A DNA stretch of 64,000 nucleotides from Cytobacillus oceanisediminis (GTDB taxonomy: Bacteria; Bacillota; Bacilli; Bacillales; Cytobacillaceae). The position numbers and the translations under genes were made by a program. Location: positions 62,001 to 126,000 of the forward strand of contig NZ_VLKI01000002.1 of the NCBI RefSeq assembly GCF_007830235.1, read 5' to 3'. Positions 18,160 through 26,553 of this stretch are shown here, piece after piece. The notes under the pieces were generated by a model. The model had not been told where the DNA came from and searched no databases. It saw only the letters and a program-made list of their open reading frames with translations. Each line of letters starts with the position of its first letter. The stretch's first letter is position 1.

Positions 18160-18240
18160 AAAAAAGTCGAGTTTCGGGGAGTTTACCCCCTAAACTCGCG
18201 AGTTTGCATACCAAACTCCCCTGAAGAAGGGGCAAACTCG
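18160..18240 (-). terminator. Double hairpin built from GAGTTT/AAACTC hexamers
   Basis: Two adjacent stems are closed by CGAGTTT/AAACTCG (18168-18198) and CGAGTTTG/CAAACTCG (18199-18240), each with an inner G-C block. On the minus strand the second ends in ACTTTTTTT, giving a terminator for the HTH gene before the sigma gene. The hexamer GAGTTT or its complement occurs six times in about 75 bp, more than a terminator needs. Confidence 0.65.
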
Positions 18241-18277
18241 CTGATTTTCCAGAAAAATTCACTTTTTTTAAAAACTT

Positions 18278-19090
18278 TTAAGGTTTATAGAAAAAGCCCA
18301 TGTACGATTGATCGTTCTCCGCTGAAAAGCCCATTTCAAACAGGTCTTTAAAGTAAAGTTCTTCAAGTTTTTTATTTAGAATGCCGTAGAAGTAGGCGAT
18401 CGGTTTGGATACTGGGCTTGATTTCATTTTCCGGATTAGCTGCTTAAAGGAATGTATGGCTGTGTCCAGCATCTGGGTCTTATCTTGTTCACGGTTGTTT
18501 TTGTAAGCAGCAATCGTTGTCATTTTCCAGAACTCTTCAATGCTCTTAGCATCAGGGAAGAAGTACTTCACAACGTCAACGAATGCATTTGGAACACGAT
18601 CACTAGTAAAAGTGTGGTCAATATTGGTTTTGCTACGTTTATTATTCCTTTGATTTTTATTAGTTTTAGAAAGATTGATCGTTTTATTAGGGTGGTCCAG
18701 CTTTTCCTCATTAGGTGGTTCACTGGAGGGAAAACGATTAAATATGTACAGATTACTGGACTGAGAGCCGTTTTTTCTTTCTGTTTCATGGACTGTGAAA
18801 ATGCCTATTTCAGATGCTTTGATGATCATTCTTTTAAAAGTGGAACGGGAAATGCCATTTCCGTTGTACTCCTCATGAATGGCTTTTAAAACGGTACCGA
18901 TTTTTGCATTGGATAATCCAGGGATTTTTGCTGCAAAGCGTGCAAGCCTTTTTAAGCCAACAAGCTCACCCTTAGAGAACTTGTCTTTATTCACAGCAAG
19001 CCACATTTCCAAATGAGAGTTAAACTCCTGAAGGTTTTTAAACTGGGAAAACGTTTCAAACTGGTCAACACTGCCTGATTTAAGATTCAT
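18278..19090 (-). CDS. Helix-turn-helix protein of the replication-initiator-like type
   Basis: This is a 270-residue basic cytosolic protein. Residues about 35-100 (KGELVGLKRLARFAAKIPGL, GISRSTFKRMIIKASEIGIF) read as a winged-helix DNA-binding domain similar to those of plasmid and phage replication-associated proteins. A lysine/asparagine-rich linker follows, and the C-terminal part is helical. The start at ATG 19090 follows AAAGGGTGG; the in-frame GTG at 19111 lies right behind the -10 element and has no site. It is driven by promoter B, shares that promoter type with DUF1659-DUF2922, and ends in the hairpin before the sigma gene. The function is unknown. Confidence 0.6.
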   Translation of the reverse strand: MNLKSGSVDQFETFSQFKNLQEFNSHLEMWLAVNKDKFSKGELVGLKRLARFAAKIPGLSNAKIGTVLKAIHEEYNGNGISRSTFKRMIIKASEIGIFTVHETERKNGSQSSNLYIFNRFPSSEPPNEEKLDHPNKTINLSKTNKNQRNNKRSKTNIDHTFTSDRVPNAFVDVVKYFFPDAKSIEEFWKMTTIAAYKNNREQDKTQMLDTAIHSFKQLIRKMKSSPVSKPIAYFYGILNKKLEELYFKDLFEMGFSAENDQSYMGFFYKP

Positions 19091-19104
19091 ATTGCTGCAC
19101 CACC

Positions 19105-19157
19105 CTTTCACTTTCTATATACAAATTTAGGGTGGAAATGGTCAGGGTGATTTTGGG
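19105..19157 (-). promoter_or_regulatory. Unusual promoter B, upstream of the HTH gene
   Basis: Read on the minus strand: AAAATCACCCTGACCA, 16 bases, GTATATAGAAAGTGAAAGG. It differs from promoter A by two substitutions in the first block and none in the second. See the finding on the shared promoter. Confidence 0.65.
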
Positions 19158-19608
19158 GGAGATGTGACGGAATTGTGAACATTTAAAACTGAATCTGATC
19201 TCAAATGCGTTGGCTTAACGGTAGTTATGCATATGTTTGGTGCTGAAAAAAACAAAAGAAAAGACCACAGTGTTATAGTTTCATAGTTAAACGAACCCGA
19301 ATGAAAGTATTTCAAATTTAGATTAAGAGGGAATTTAGACAGGGCTTCTCAAACCTTTGGAGAAATCCTAAATTTCAACGTTAGGTGAATAAAGTCAGTT
19401 TCTAGTTTGGAACTTTTCACTCTTGAGGCCAGGGTATAGGATAAGTAACTGTATTTATTCAATCCCCATTATCGCTAACGTATATTTCCTTCGTAGTTTA
19501 ATTTATATAACCTTCATAATTAATTAGGATATTTTTACATTTTTGTAATTGATCCTTTATTTTACCCTGCTACTATTTTCTTGAATTCAAATATAGGAGG
19601 GAATTAGA
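19158..19608. other. Divergent intergenic region
   Basis: This AT-rich stretch of about 450 bp lies between the minus-strand HTH gene and the plus-strand nuclease-like gene. No coding frame with a ribosome site and no RNA family was recognised. It must contain the promoter of the gene at 19609, which I cannot place with confidence. Confidence 0.5.
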
Positions 19609-20514
19609 TTGAAAAAAGTATTCAAACCTGTTTTGCTGTTGTCATTTGTTTTACTGCTCCTTGGAAATCTGCTGCCTGGTACTACAGAGACTTCTGCTTC
19701 CAGTCAGGAGGGACAAGCATCTGTTATGGATTTAAGGGTAATGACCTACAATTTAAGGTACAAGAATAATTCTGATCCATCCCCGCATACCTGGGAAGAA
19801 AGGCGCCCTACCATCCGCCAGGTAATTAACAATGAAAAGCCTGATATTTTTGGAACTCAAGAGGCCATATATGAACAAATTAAGGGTCTCGATGAGGATT
19901 TACCGCAATATGAATGGATCGGTGAAGGTCGAGAGGGAGGAAGCAAAGGGGAATTTATGGCTGTCTTCTATGACAAAAACCGGTTTTCTCCTATAGAATA
20001 CGACCATTTCTGGTTGTCTGATACTCCGGATGTAATTGGATCCACGTCATGGGGCAACACGATTCCGCGTATGGTAACATGGGTGAAATTCCATGACAAA
20101 AAATCTGGTCAGCCGTTTTATTTCGTAAATACTCACTTTGACCACCGATCCCAAGAAGCGAGAGAAAAGAGTGCCGCATTAATTGTAGAAAAAATAAAAG
20201 AATTTAATCCAGAGCTGCCTATTTTGGTAACAGGCGATTTTAATGCAAATCCTGGCACTAAGCCTCATCAGATCCTTACAGCTGAAGGAGCGTTTGCGGA
20301 CTTATGGAATACAGCAGAAACTAGAATTAATGAAGACCTTGGTACTTTTAATGGTTTCGATAATCCGACTGGCGGAGGGCCGAATAACCGTATTGATTGG
20401 ATTCTTTCTAAAGGAAATGTTACTGCAGAGACCATTGAAATTGTGGATTTCCAAAAGAATGGACAATTCCCTAGCGATCATTATCCTGTCATCGCTGACG
20501 TAACACTTCAATAA
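19609..20514 (+). CDS. Secreted endonuclease/exonuclease/phosphatase family protein
   Basis: This 301-residue protein has a hydrophobic N-terminal segment (about 8-23) that can serve as a signal peptide, so it is exported or anchored. The catalytic domain has the EEP family motifs: N48 in MTYNLR, E85 in GTQEA, NTHFDHRS, VTGDFNANP and SDHYPV near the C-terminus. Such enzymes hydrolyse phosphodiesters in DNA, RNA or phosphoinositol-type substrates. Translation starts at TTG 19609 behind GGAGGG. The gene stands alone between an intergenic region and its own terminator. The substrate is unknown; nucleic-acid scavenging is a reasonable guess. Confidence 0.8.
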   Translation: MKKVFKPVLLLSFVLLLLGNLLPGTTETSASSQEGQASVMDLRVMTYNLRYKNNSDPSPHTWEERRPTIRQVINNEKPDIFGTQEAIYEQIKGLDEDLPQYEWIGEGREGGSKGEFMAVFYDKNRFSPIEYDHFWLSDTPDVIGSTSWGNTIPRMVTWVKFHDKKSGQPFYFVNTHFDHRSQEAREKSAALIVEKIKEFNPELPILVTGDFNANPGTKPHQILTAEGAFADLWNTAETRINEDLGTFNGFDNPTGGGPNNRIDWILSKGNVTAETIEIVDFQKNGQFPSDHYPVIADVTLQ

Positions 20515-20533
20515 TACTAATCTCATAAAATAA

Positions 20534-20565
20534 CGCTCCCCCGGAACACCCGAGGGGAGTTTTTA
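20534..20565 (+). terminator. Terminator of the EEP gene
   Basis: CTCCCC pairs with GGGGAG around a short loop with a bulge, followed by TTTTT. Confidence 0.75.
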
Positions 20566-20624
20566 GCGTTGATATCAAAATGGTAAAATATCGGCTATCA
20601 ATAAATACTTGTTTTTAGAAGACA

Positions 20625-20653
20625 TAAAAAAGACACCTTCCACACAGGTGTCT
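20625..20653 (-). terminator. Terminator of the LysM/NlpC gene
   Basis: AGACACCT pairs with AGGTGTCT and runs into TTTTTTATG on the minus strand. The stem overlaps the stop codon of the gene. Confidence 0.75.
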
Positions 20654-21713
20654 AATAAAATCTCTTAAACCCATCAAAATGCACTTTATAGTAAGGGTTA
20701 TCCAGGCTTGAAATGACCACGCCGCTGGAGCTGGCATGGATAAACTGGTTATTTCCTACGTAAAAGCCCATATGGGAAATGCCAGGTTTATATGTATTCT
20801 CTAAAAATACCAGATCGCCAGGCAGAGGATTATCGACATAATAAGAGCGGCTGTAGTACCCCTCTGTTGAATATCTCCCCAGCTGTGAACCGGATTTATT
20901 TAGTACATAATAAATAAAGCCGCTGCAGTCAAAACCATCAGGAGTGGTGCCTGCCCATTTATAAGGAACCCCTAGATACTTCTGGGCTTCAGCCAGTAGG
21001 GAAGCTGCAGAGCTATTATCTTCTTTAACTTCCTGTGCTGGTTTTTCATTAACAGCAGGGCTCGGTGAATTTTGACCTGTGCCCAGCACCAGCTTTTGGC
21101 CAATGAAGATCAAATCCGAAGTTAGCTTATTCCATTCTTTCATTTTCTGGACGGTTGTATTATTTTTTAGAGCAATACTGCTTAATGTATCACCTTTTTG
21201 AACTATATAAGATGTTGAGGTTCCGGCGGGAACTGCAGGTGGCGTGGAAGGAGCAGAAGGTGCCTTAGTATTTTCTCCTACTGTGCTTCCGGCAGTTTTG
21301 GTCACTTTTAAGGCCTGTCCAGGAAAAATCAAAGTCGTGCTCAGGTTATTCAAACTCATTAAGTCTTTTAAACTCATATTATGATTGAGGGCAATTTTGG
21401 AAAGAGTATCGCCCGGCTTGATGGTATATGTATGATTTGTGCTTTGACTTGAAGGTGGCGAAACTTTTGGGGCCGGCTGATTGGCAGTCGCCTCTTTTAC
21501 CGCCCCGGGCACCTGGAGTGTTTGATTAATAGAAAGGTAATCTGAACTCAAATGGTTTAAAGTCTTAAGTTCCAAAACAGTCGTTTTATATTTTGCAGCC
21601 AATTGATATAAGGTATCCCCTTTTTTCACTACATATGTATCAGCTGAAGCCTGGGAGGCTAAAGCAGAAGAAAGCATCGCAGCAGCGGCTATCGAGACCA
21701 TCTGTTTTTTCAC
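20652..21713 (-). CDS. Cell-wall D,L-endopeptidase with three LysM repeats and NlpC/P60
   Basis: This 353-residue secreted protein has a signal peptide (1-24, ending SQASA), three peptidoglycan-binding LysM repeats (about 26-69, 94-137 and 167-210) joined by Pro/Ser-rich linkers, and an NlpC/P60 domain from about 235. The catalytic residues are C263 in GFDCSGF and H314 in ISHMGFYVG. The arrangement resembles LytE/CwlS-type enzymes that cleave the D-gamma-Glu-to-diaminopimelate bond during wall turnover. Translation begins at GTG 21713. A single-gene unit with its own terminator is likely. The exact orthologue cannot be fixed because Bacillus has several paralogues. Confidence 0.9.
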   Translation of the reverse strand: MKKQMVSIAAAAMLSSALASQASADTYVVKKGDTLYQLAAKYKTTVLELKTLNHLSSDYLSINQTLQVPGAVKEATANQPAPKVSPPSSQSTNHTYTIKPGDTLSKIALNHNMSLKDLMSLNNLSTTLIFPGQALKVTKTAGSTVGENTKAPSAPSTPPAVPAGTSTSYIVQKGDTLSSIALKNNTTVQKMKEWNKLTSDLIFIGQKLVLGTGQNSPSPAVNEKPAQEVKEDNSSAASLLAEAQKYLGVPYKWAGTTPDGFDCSGFIYYVLNKSGSQLGRYSTEGYYSRSYYVDNPLPGDLVFLENTYKPGISHMGFYVGNNQFIHASSSGVVISSLDNPYYKVHFDGFKRFY

Positions 21714-22117
21714 TTTCCTAAATCACTCCTGTTTAATAGAATTTAAATAATTTTACCACATATATCCTCAAAAAGAATGATTTTTTAACAGTATTATACA
21801 AAGTTTTTCTTCTTTTTTACATTTAATAGAGTCTGTCGACCTATGTCGAATCGACTGCTGTCTACGTCTAGGGACTTATGTCGAAACTTAGAAGTTTATT
21901 GAAGAATAAGGAAGATCTTAGAAAAATAAAATGTTAAAAGTCCCAAAATGCTGAAAATTTAAGTTTCTTGTTAGTTAACTAAAGGATAAATGTGATATAG
22001 TATATTTAGTAACAGGTCATAATAGTTAGTTACAAAATTTTACCTCTTTAACTAATAGATTACTCCGATATGGATTTTAATTTTAGACAAATTTTTAGGG
22101 CAAATGGAGGGTTTACT
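21714..22117. other. Divergent intergenic region between wall hydrolase and desaturase
   Basis: No gene was seen. Between 21835 and 21894 the short motif GTCGA/TCGAC occurs four times, twice as TATGTCGAA. Close to the desaturase gene there are repeated GTTAGTTA/TAACTAA motifs (21971-22066). These could be operator sites but match no operator I can name. Confidence 0.35.
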
Positions 22118-23008
22118 GTGTTAACAAATCATCTGGATTTTAGACTGGAGCCAAAGGTAAGGGAATTATATGAGGAGCATAAAATGCGGGCTGAAAAAAT
22201 AGATTGGGGTTATCACGAATTCCTGCCTTGGGATAAGGCGCAGGATTTCCGGCGTGTTCCGTGGGATGAAAGCCAGGTCACGCTGCCAGGCTCGGTTATT
22301 ACGGCCGTTGAAACAGCGCTTTTAACGGAAGTGAATCTGCCATGGTTCACTTCGTATCTGGACCAGACTTTTAAAGGTTCATTAAGTGTCATCAAGGAAT
22401 TTGTCCATACGTGGACAGCGGAAGAGGACCAGCATTCGAATTTACTTGAAACGTATCTTTTGATCACACGGAATGTTAATCCGGCGAGACTTCACCATCT
22501 GCATAAACAAACAGTGGAAAATGGCTGGAACCCTGACTTTCATACACCTTTTGAAACGATGGTTTACACATCCATGCAGGAGCTTGCCACCATGGTCTTT
22601 TATTATAATGTGGCGAAGGTAGCAGGGCCGCATGATAAGGATTTGGCCAGTATGCTAAGGCGTTTGGCGAAGGATGAGACTTTGCATTATGCCTTTTACC
22701 GGGATGTGATTAAGTATCACCTGCAGCTGGAGCCTAATTATTGCTACTACCTGGGAAATGTTATTATGAACTTCAAGATGCCGGGTGCAGTGATGCCGGA
22801 CTTTGAAGATCGGATGTCTATCATTGCTAAAGAAGCGAACTATGGCCCGCTGGAGTATTTTGATCAGGTTCTGGATGTGATTATTGAATATTGGGAGATT
22901 GAAAAATTGAGGCCGATTGCACCGGAAGCGGAAAAGGCAAGGCTGGATATTTTGAAATATCATGCTCGCTTGAAGAAGGTGCGGGATCGGTTTTATAGCA
23001 AGAAGTAA
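22118..23008 (+). CDS. Acyl-ACP desaturase (ferritin-like di-iron type)
   Basis: This 296-residue soluble di-iron enzyme of the acyl-ACP desaturase family inserts a double bond into an acyl chain using oxygen and reduced ferredoxin. Iron ligands can be assigned as E71, E103 and H106 in EEDQH, E155, and E187 and H190 in KDETLH. I start at GTG 22118 with ATGGAGGG just upstream; an ATG at 22070 lies before that site. The family is known from plants and mycobacteria, and Bacillaceae members are less studied than the membrane-bound Des enzyme. The gene is monocistronic and ends in a terminator. Confidence 0.85.
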   Translation: MLTNHLDFRLEPKVRELYEEHKMRAEKIDWGYHEFLPWDKAQDFRRVPWDESQVTLPGSVITAVETALLTEVNLPWFTSYLDQTFKGSLSVIKEFVHTWTAEEDQHSNLLETYLLITRNVNPARLHHLHKQTVENGWNPDFHTPFETMVYTSMQELATMVFYYNVAKVAGPHDKDLASMLRRLAKDETLHYAFYRDVIKYHLQLEPNYCYYLGNVIMNFKMPGAVMPDFEDRMSIIAKEANYGPLEYFDQVLDVIIEYWEIEKLRPIAPEAEKARLDILKYHARLKKVRDRFYSKK

Positions 23009-23012
23009 ATAG

Positions 23013-23050
23013 AAGAGCCAGCGGGGGACATTCCTTTGCTGGTTCTTTTT
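23013..23050 (+). terminator. Terminator of the desaturase gene
   Basis: AGAGCCAGC pairs with GCTGGTTCT (one G-T pair) around a purine/pyrimidine loop and is followed by TTTTT. Confidence 0.75.
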
Positions 23051-23117
23051 ACTTGTTTCATAAAAACAAATCCGGGGAATCTATTCTATTAAAAAATGAC
23101 TGTTTGGAGGTAAAAAT

Positions 23118-23474
23118 ATGCTTCAATTTATAGAATCTAGAGACCCCTCAACCATCGCACTTGCCTTTAATGGCAATGCCACGAAGGACGATGCTGAAAA
23201 GCTGGATCAATACGTAAGAGAGAATTTCAATGAAGACCAGAAATTCAATATTCTGGCCATTGTGACTGATGTAGATGGAACAACCTTTCAAGGTGCAACA
23301 GAAGGGGTTACATTTGACATAAAAAGATGGAAACAGTTCAATAAATTCGCCGTTGTCAGCGACAAAGACTGGATCGGCACGGTATCCAAACTTACCAGCT
23401 ACCTGCCTGGAATTGAAGTCGAATACTTTGAAGGGCACCAACTTGAAGAGGCCTGGACCTGGATAAGGAGCTAA
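23118..23474 (+). CDS. SpoIIAA-like (STAS/SEC14-type) protein
   Basis: This 118-residue small cytosolic protein resembles the SpoIIAA-like family, an alpha/beta fold related to STAS and SEC14/CRAL-TRIO domains. Recognisable parts are the N-terminal strand, the central ILAIVTDVDGTTFQG and the repeated tryptophans in the second half. The start follows TTTGGAGG. Members are often annotated as stress-associated; no catalytic residues are visible. It stands alone between two terminators. Confidence 0.7.
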   Translation: MLQFIESRDPSTIALAFNGNATKDDAEKLDQYVRENFNEDQKFNILAIVTDVDGTTFQGATEGVTFDIKRWKQFNKFAVVSDKDWIGTVSKLTSYLPGIEVEYFEGHQLEEAWTWIRS

Positions 23475-23503
23475 GATGATTATAAATGGTGAAATTTATT
23501 TCG

Positions 23504-23533
23504 AAAGGCCGGTTCAACCATGAACCGGCCTTT
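23504..23533. terminator. Convergent terminator
   Basis: A perfect 13-bp stem (AAAGGCCGGTTCA with its complement) closes an ACCA loop. It lies between the plus-strand SpoIIAA-like gene and the minus-strand activator gene and can serve both. Confidence 0.75.
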
Positions 23534-23586
23534 GTCCGTTCCAGACAGACAAATAAGAGTTTTGTCCACGAACGGAACCTGGTACT

Positions 23587-24981
23587 CTAACGGTCGTGCA
23601 CTTCCAGTTTAAGTTTCTTTGCCTTTTTCACAACGGTGGATTGGTCAATTTTTAATGCTTTGGCTACTCTTCTGGTGGTTTTATATTTTTGGAATGCGGA
23701 TAATAGCAATTTTCTTTCTAATTGCTCAACTGCTTCTTTGAGAGGGATGATTTCCTGATGATCGCTGTTTGACTGGAAAGGTTCAGTGATTTCATAGATT
23801 TTTTCGGCTTCAATGGTGTCGCCCATTGTATTGATGACGAGCCTTTCAATCATGTTTTCCAGTTCTCTGATATTACCCGGGTATTGGTAGTCAAATAGAG
23901 CTTTAATGGCTTCTTCTGAAAATATTTTTTTCATTTTGTATTTTGTATTTAGTTTATCAAGAAACATGTTGGCCAGGAAAAGCAGGTCCTCCTTGCGTTC
24001 CCTTAGGGCAGGAATGGTAATGGGCACAACATTTAACCGGTAAAAAAGATCCTCGCGGAATTCCCCGTTTTTCACGAGCTCTTTTAACTCCTTATTCGTT
24101 GCTGCAATGATCCTGCACTTCACTTTAAAAGATGATGATCCCCCGATTCTCCTTACTTTTCGGTCATCGAGGACATGCAAAAGTTTTACCTGGAGGCTTA
24201 AAGGCATGTCCCCAATCTCATCCAGGAATACGGTGCCATTGCCTGCTGTTTCGAAAAGCCCTTTTTTCCCTTCCTTTGACGCACCGGTAAAGGCTCCTTT
24301 CTCATATCCAAAAAGCTCTGATTCAAGCAGGCTTTCGGGAATGGCCCCGCAATTAATGGAGATGAAAGGCATGTCTTTGCGGTCGCTGATCGAATGGATC
24401 ATATTGGCCATAAATCCTTTTCCGACACCAGTTTCACCCAGTAATAAGACAATGGCGTCCATATTGGCAATATGATGGATGAGATCAATGATACTTTTCA
24501 TTTCCGGACTTTCAGAGGCTACCTTGCCCCGTTCAAGCCGGGTCCGTTTCAGTAATTCCTGCTTCAGCCACTCATGTTCTGTCTGCAGCCTTTTAAGGTC
24601 GGATGCAAGCTTTTTCGTTTCCGTAATATCCTTTGAAATGTTGATGATCTTTTCGATCTTCTTCTCTTTATTAAAAATCGGAGTGCCAGTTACTAACACC
24701 GTTTTATTGGCAGCTGTTTTTTGTATAATGGTTACCCTTTTGTTCCGTCTGATCACTTCACAGGTGACTGACGTACTGAAAAATCCCTGTTTCTCCAGCA
24801 AAAAAGCGCTTTTGCCAATAATCTCTGTCTCCGGCGCGCCAAACATCTTCTCACAAGATTTACTGAGTCTTGTAAATACTCCTTCGCCATCTGCAATCGT
24901 AATGGCTCCAAAGCTTGTATCCAAGATGGAATTCAGGTCTTCAAAGGCATCTTTATACAATTCCAGCTGATTATTTTCCAT
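23587..24981 (-). CDS. Sigma-54-dependent transcriptional activator (PAS-AAA+-HTH)
   Basis: This 464-residue regulator has an N-terminal PAS sensor domain (about 10-125), a full sigma-54 interaction AAA+ domain (about 155-385) and a C-terminal HTH. GETGVGKG forms Walker A, GAFTGA is intact in YEKGAFTGASKEG, Walker B is VFLDEIGD, and the arginine-finger region ALRERKEDL is present. The HTH (RRVAKALKIDQSTVVKKAKKL) ends the protein and resembles TyrR-type domains. ATG 24981 is preferred because AGGTGG lies just upstream; a GTG at 24990 is part of that site. It diverges from a consensus -24/-12 promoter driving M20 hydrolase and membrane genes, which it very likely activates. Confidence 0.92.
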   Translation of the reverse strand: MENNQLELYKDAFEDLNSILDTSFGAITIADGEGVFTRLSKSCEKMFGAPETEIIGKSAFLLEKQGFFSTSVTCEVIRRNKRVTIIQKTAANKTVLVTGTPIFNKEKKIEKIINISKDITETKKLASDLKRLQTEHEWLKQELLKRTRLERGKVASESPEMKSIIDLIHHIANMDAIVLLLGETGVGKGFMANMIHSISDRKDMPFISINCGAIPESLLESELFGYEKGAFTGASKEGKKGLFETAGNGTVFLDEIGDMPLSLQVKLLHVLDDRKVRRIGGSSSFKVKCRIIAATNKELKELVKNGEFREDLFYRLNVVPITIPALRERKEDLLFLANMFLDKLNTKYKMKKIFSEEAIKALFDYQYPGNIRELENMIERLVINTMGDTIEAEKIYEITEPFQSNSDHQEIIPLKEAVEQLERKLLLSAFQKYKTTRRVAKALKIDQSTVVKKAKKLKLEVHDR

Positions 24982-25002
24982 TAAAACCACCTACTTATTT
25001 TT

Positions 25003-25046
25003 ATGATGACAATTTTCATCGGTATTTGATGATTTTTTTCATCAAA
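25003..25046. promoter_or_regulatory. Paired inverted repeats, probable activator binding sites
   Basis: Two GATGA-N6-TCATC inverted repeats lie at 25005-25020 and 25028-25043; the second extends to TTTGATGA/TCATCAAA (25025-25046). Their centres are 23 bp apart, about two helical turns, and 60-90 bp upstream of the -24 element, the usual enhancer position for sigma-54 activators. Confidence 0.7.
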
Positions 25047-25092
25047 ACAAAAAGAAAGACCTATAAATACAGTTAAAACCTATGTAATCGGT

Positions 25093-25110
25093 TTGGCACG
25101 CTTCTTGCAA
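25093..25110 (+). promoter_or_regulatory. Sigma-54 (SigL) promoter
   Basis: TTGGCACGCTTCTTGCAA fits the consensus TGGCACG-N4-TTGCW exactly, with GG at 25095-25096 and GC at 25107-25108. It lies about 105 bp before the start of the first M20 hydrolase gene. Confidence 0.9.
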
Positions 25111-25212
25111 AATACAAATAAATAACCATTTTTAATTTTCTAAAAATTATACCATTGAAAGCCTGCTTATTCTAGGGAGTATCGTCATTTAAATAGGAAG
25201 GGGGATAAAAAG

Positions 25213-26469
25213 TTGGAAATTAACATCAGCAGAATGATGAATGACTTGGAAAACATCATTGGCTTTACAAGCACTCCAGGCAATGGCTGCACGAGATTTT
25301 CGTACAGTCAGGAGGATCGAAAAGCGAGAGAATACTTATTTGCCCGAATGGATGAAATCGGGCTGGATGTAAAGGTAGATGCAATCGGCAACATCAGGGC
25401 TACATACGGAAAAGAACTAAATAAACCATCCATTATGATCGGTTCCCATCATGATACTGTTAAAAACGGCGGAAAATTTGACGGATTAACAGGCGTTCTG
25501 GCTGCGCTGGAAATTATAAGAGTTTTAAAGGAAGAAGAAGTTGAATTAAGCCAGCCGATTGAATTAGTCAGCTTTGCAGAGGAAGAGGGCTCCAATTTTG
25601 GCATTACCATGCTTGGCAGCAAGGTTTGTGCAGGAAAGTATGATCTGGAAGAATTAGAGAGTATCAAGAACCCTGAGGGGATATCTGTTTACCAGAAAGC
25701 AAAGGATTTTGGGCTGGCCATTGAAAATGCTGAAAGAGACATTCTCCAAAAAGGGGAAGTCGACGCAATGATCGAGCTGCATATTGAACAGGGGCAGGTG
25801 CTTGAAAGCCAGCAAAAATCTATTGGAATCGTCCAGGCTATTGCAGGAATGAGAACCTACAAGATTACGATTGATGGAGATTCGAATCATGCAGGGACTA
25901 CTCCGATGCATTTAAGGTCGGACCCGATGGCGGGGGCAGCTGAAGTCATTTTCCATATTCGAAAAACAGCCAGGGAGGCAGCCCTGCCTACGACAGTCGC
26001 GACAGTAGGGAAAATAGAGTGCAAGCCAAATATACCAAACGTCATTCCTCAAAAAGTTGAATTCTATGTGGATATCAGAGATGTTGAAGCCGAGGGAGTC
26101 CAAATGGTTTCCAATGCACTGGCTGAAAGAGTGAAAGAGGTGTCTGAGGAGCACTCGCTAAAGAGTACGATTGAGCTTGTTGGGGAATCCGATACCGTTA
26201 AGCTATCATCCCGCATCATTAACCAAATTGAGGAAACAGCAAAAGAGCATCAATTTGATTATCTAAAATTAAACAGCGGCGCCGTGCACGACACAGCCAT
26301 GCTCAGCGGGCTGACTGATATCGGCATGCTGTTCATTCCAAGCAAGGGCGGGAAAAGCCATTGTCCCGAAGAATATACCAGTGAAAAAGAAATTAAAGCA
26401 GGCTGTGATTTATTATTGAACGTCGTACGGAACCTGGCGTGTAAAAAACCGGAAAAGCAGGAGATTTAG
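25213..26469 (+). CDS. M20 family amidase/carbamoylase (Zn-dependent hydrolase)
   Basis: This 418-residue protein is of the M20 hydantoinase/carbamoylase subfamily, which includes N-carbamoyl-L-amino acid hydrolases, allantoate amidohydrolases and beta-ureidopropionases. The metal-binding motifs are GSHHDTVKNGGKFDG (77-91), FAEEEGSNFG (121-130) and ELHIEQG further on; the interdomain dimerisation part includes GDSNHAGTTPM. Translation starts at TTG 25213 behind AAGGGGG. It is the first gene after the sigma-54 promoter. With the second M20 enzyme, two membrane proteins and an amidase it suggests uptake and hydrolysis of an N-substituted amino acid or ureide. The substrate is unresolved. Confidence 0.88.
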   Translation: MEINISRMMNDLENIIGFTSTPGNGCTRFSYSQEDRKAREYLFARMDEIGLDVKVDAIGNIRATYGKELNKPSIMIGSHHDTVKNGGKFDGLTGVLAALEIIRVLKEEEVELSQPIELVSFAEEEGSNFGITMLGSKVCAGKYDLEELESIKNPEGISVYQKAKDFGLAIENAERDILQKGEVDAMIELHIEQGQVLESQQKSIGIVQAIAGMRTYKITIDGDSNHAGTTPMHLRSDPMAGAAEVIFHIRKTAREAALPTTVATVGKIECKPNIPNVIPQKVEFYVDIRDVEAEGVQMVSNALAERVKEVSEEHSLKSTIELVGESDTVKLSSRIINQIEETAKEHQFDYLKLNSGAVHDTAMLSGLTDIGMLFIPSKGGKSHCPEEYTSEKEIKAGCDLLLNVVRNLACKKPEKQEI

Positions 26470-26553
26470 GTTAAGCTGCTTTTCTATCTTTTTACCATTT
26501 ATAATTTACGGACTATTAACAATATTTTGTAAGAGTAGAGGAGAGAGATTGAT

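Noticed and set aside
24107-24970. Two plus-strand frames of 122 and 163 residues opposite the sigma-54 activator
   Set aside because: The minus-strand frame has all activator motifs; the plus frames are Ser/Leu-rich antisense shadows.
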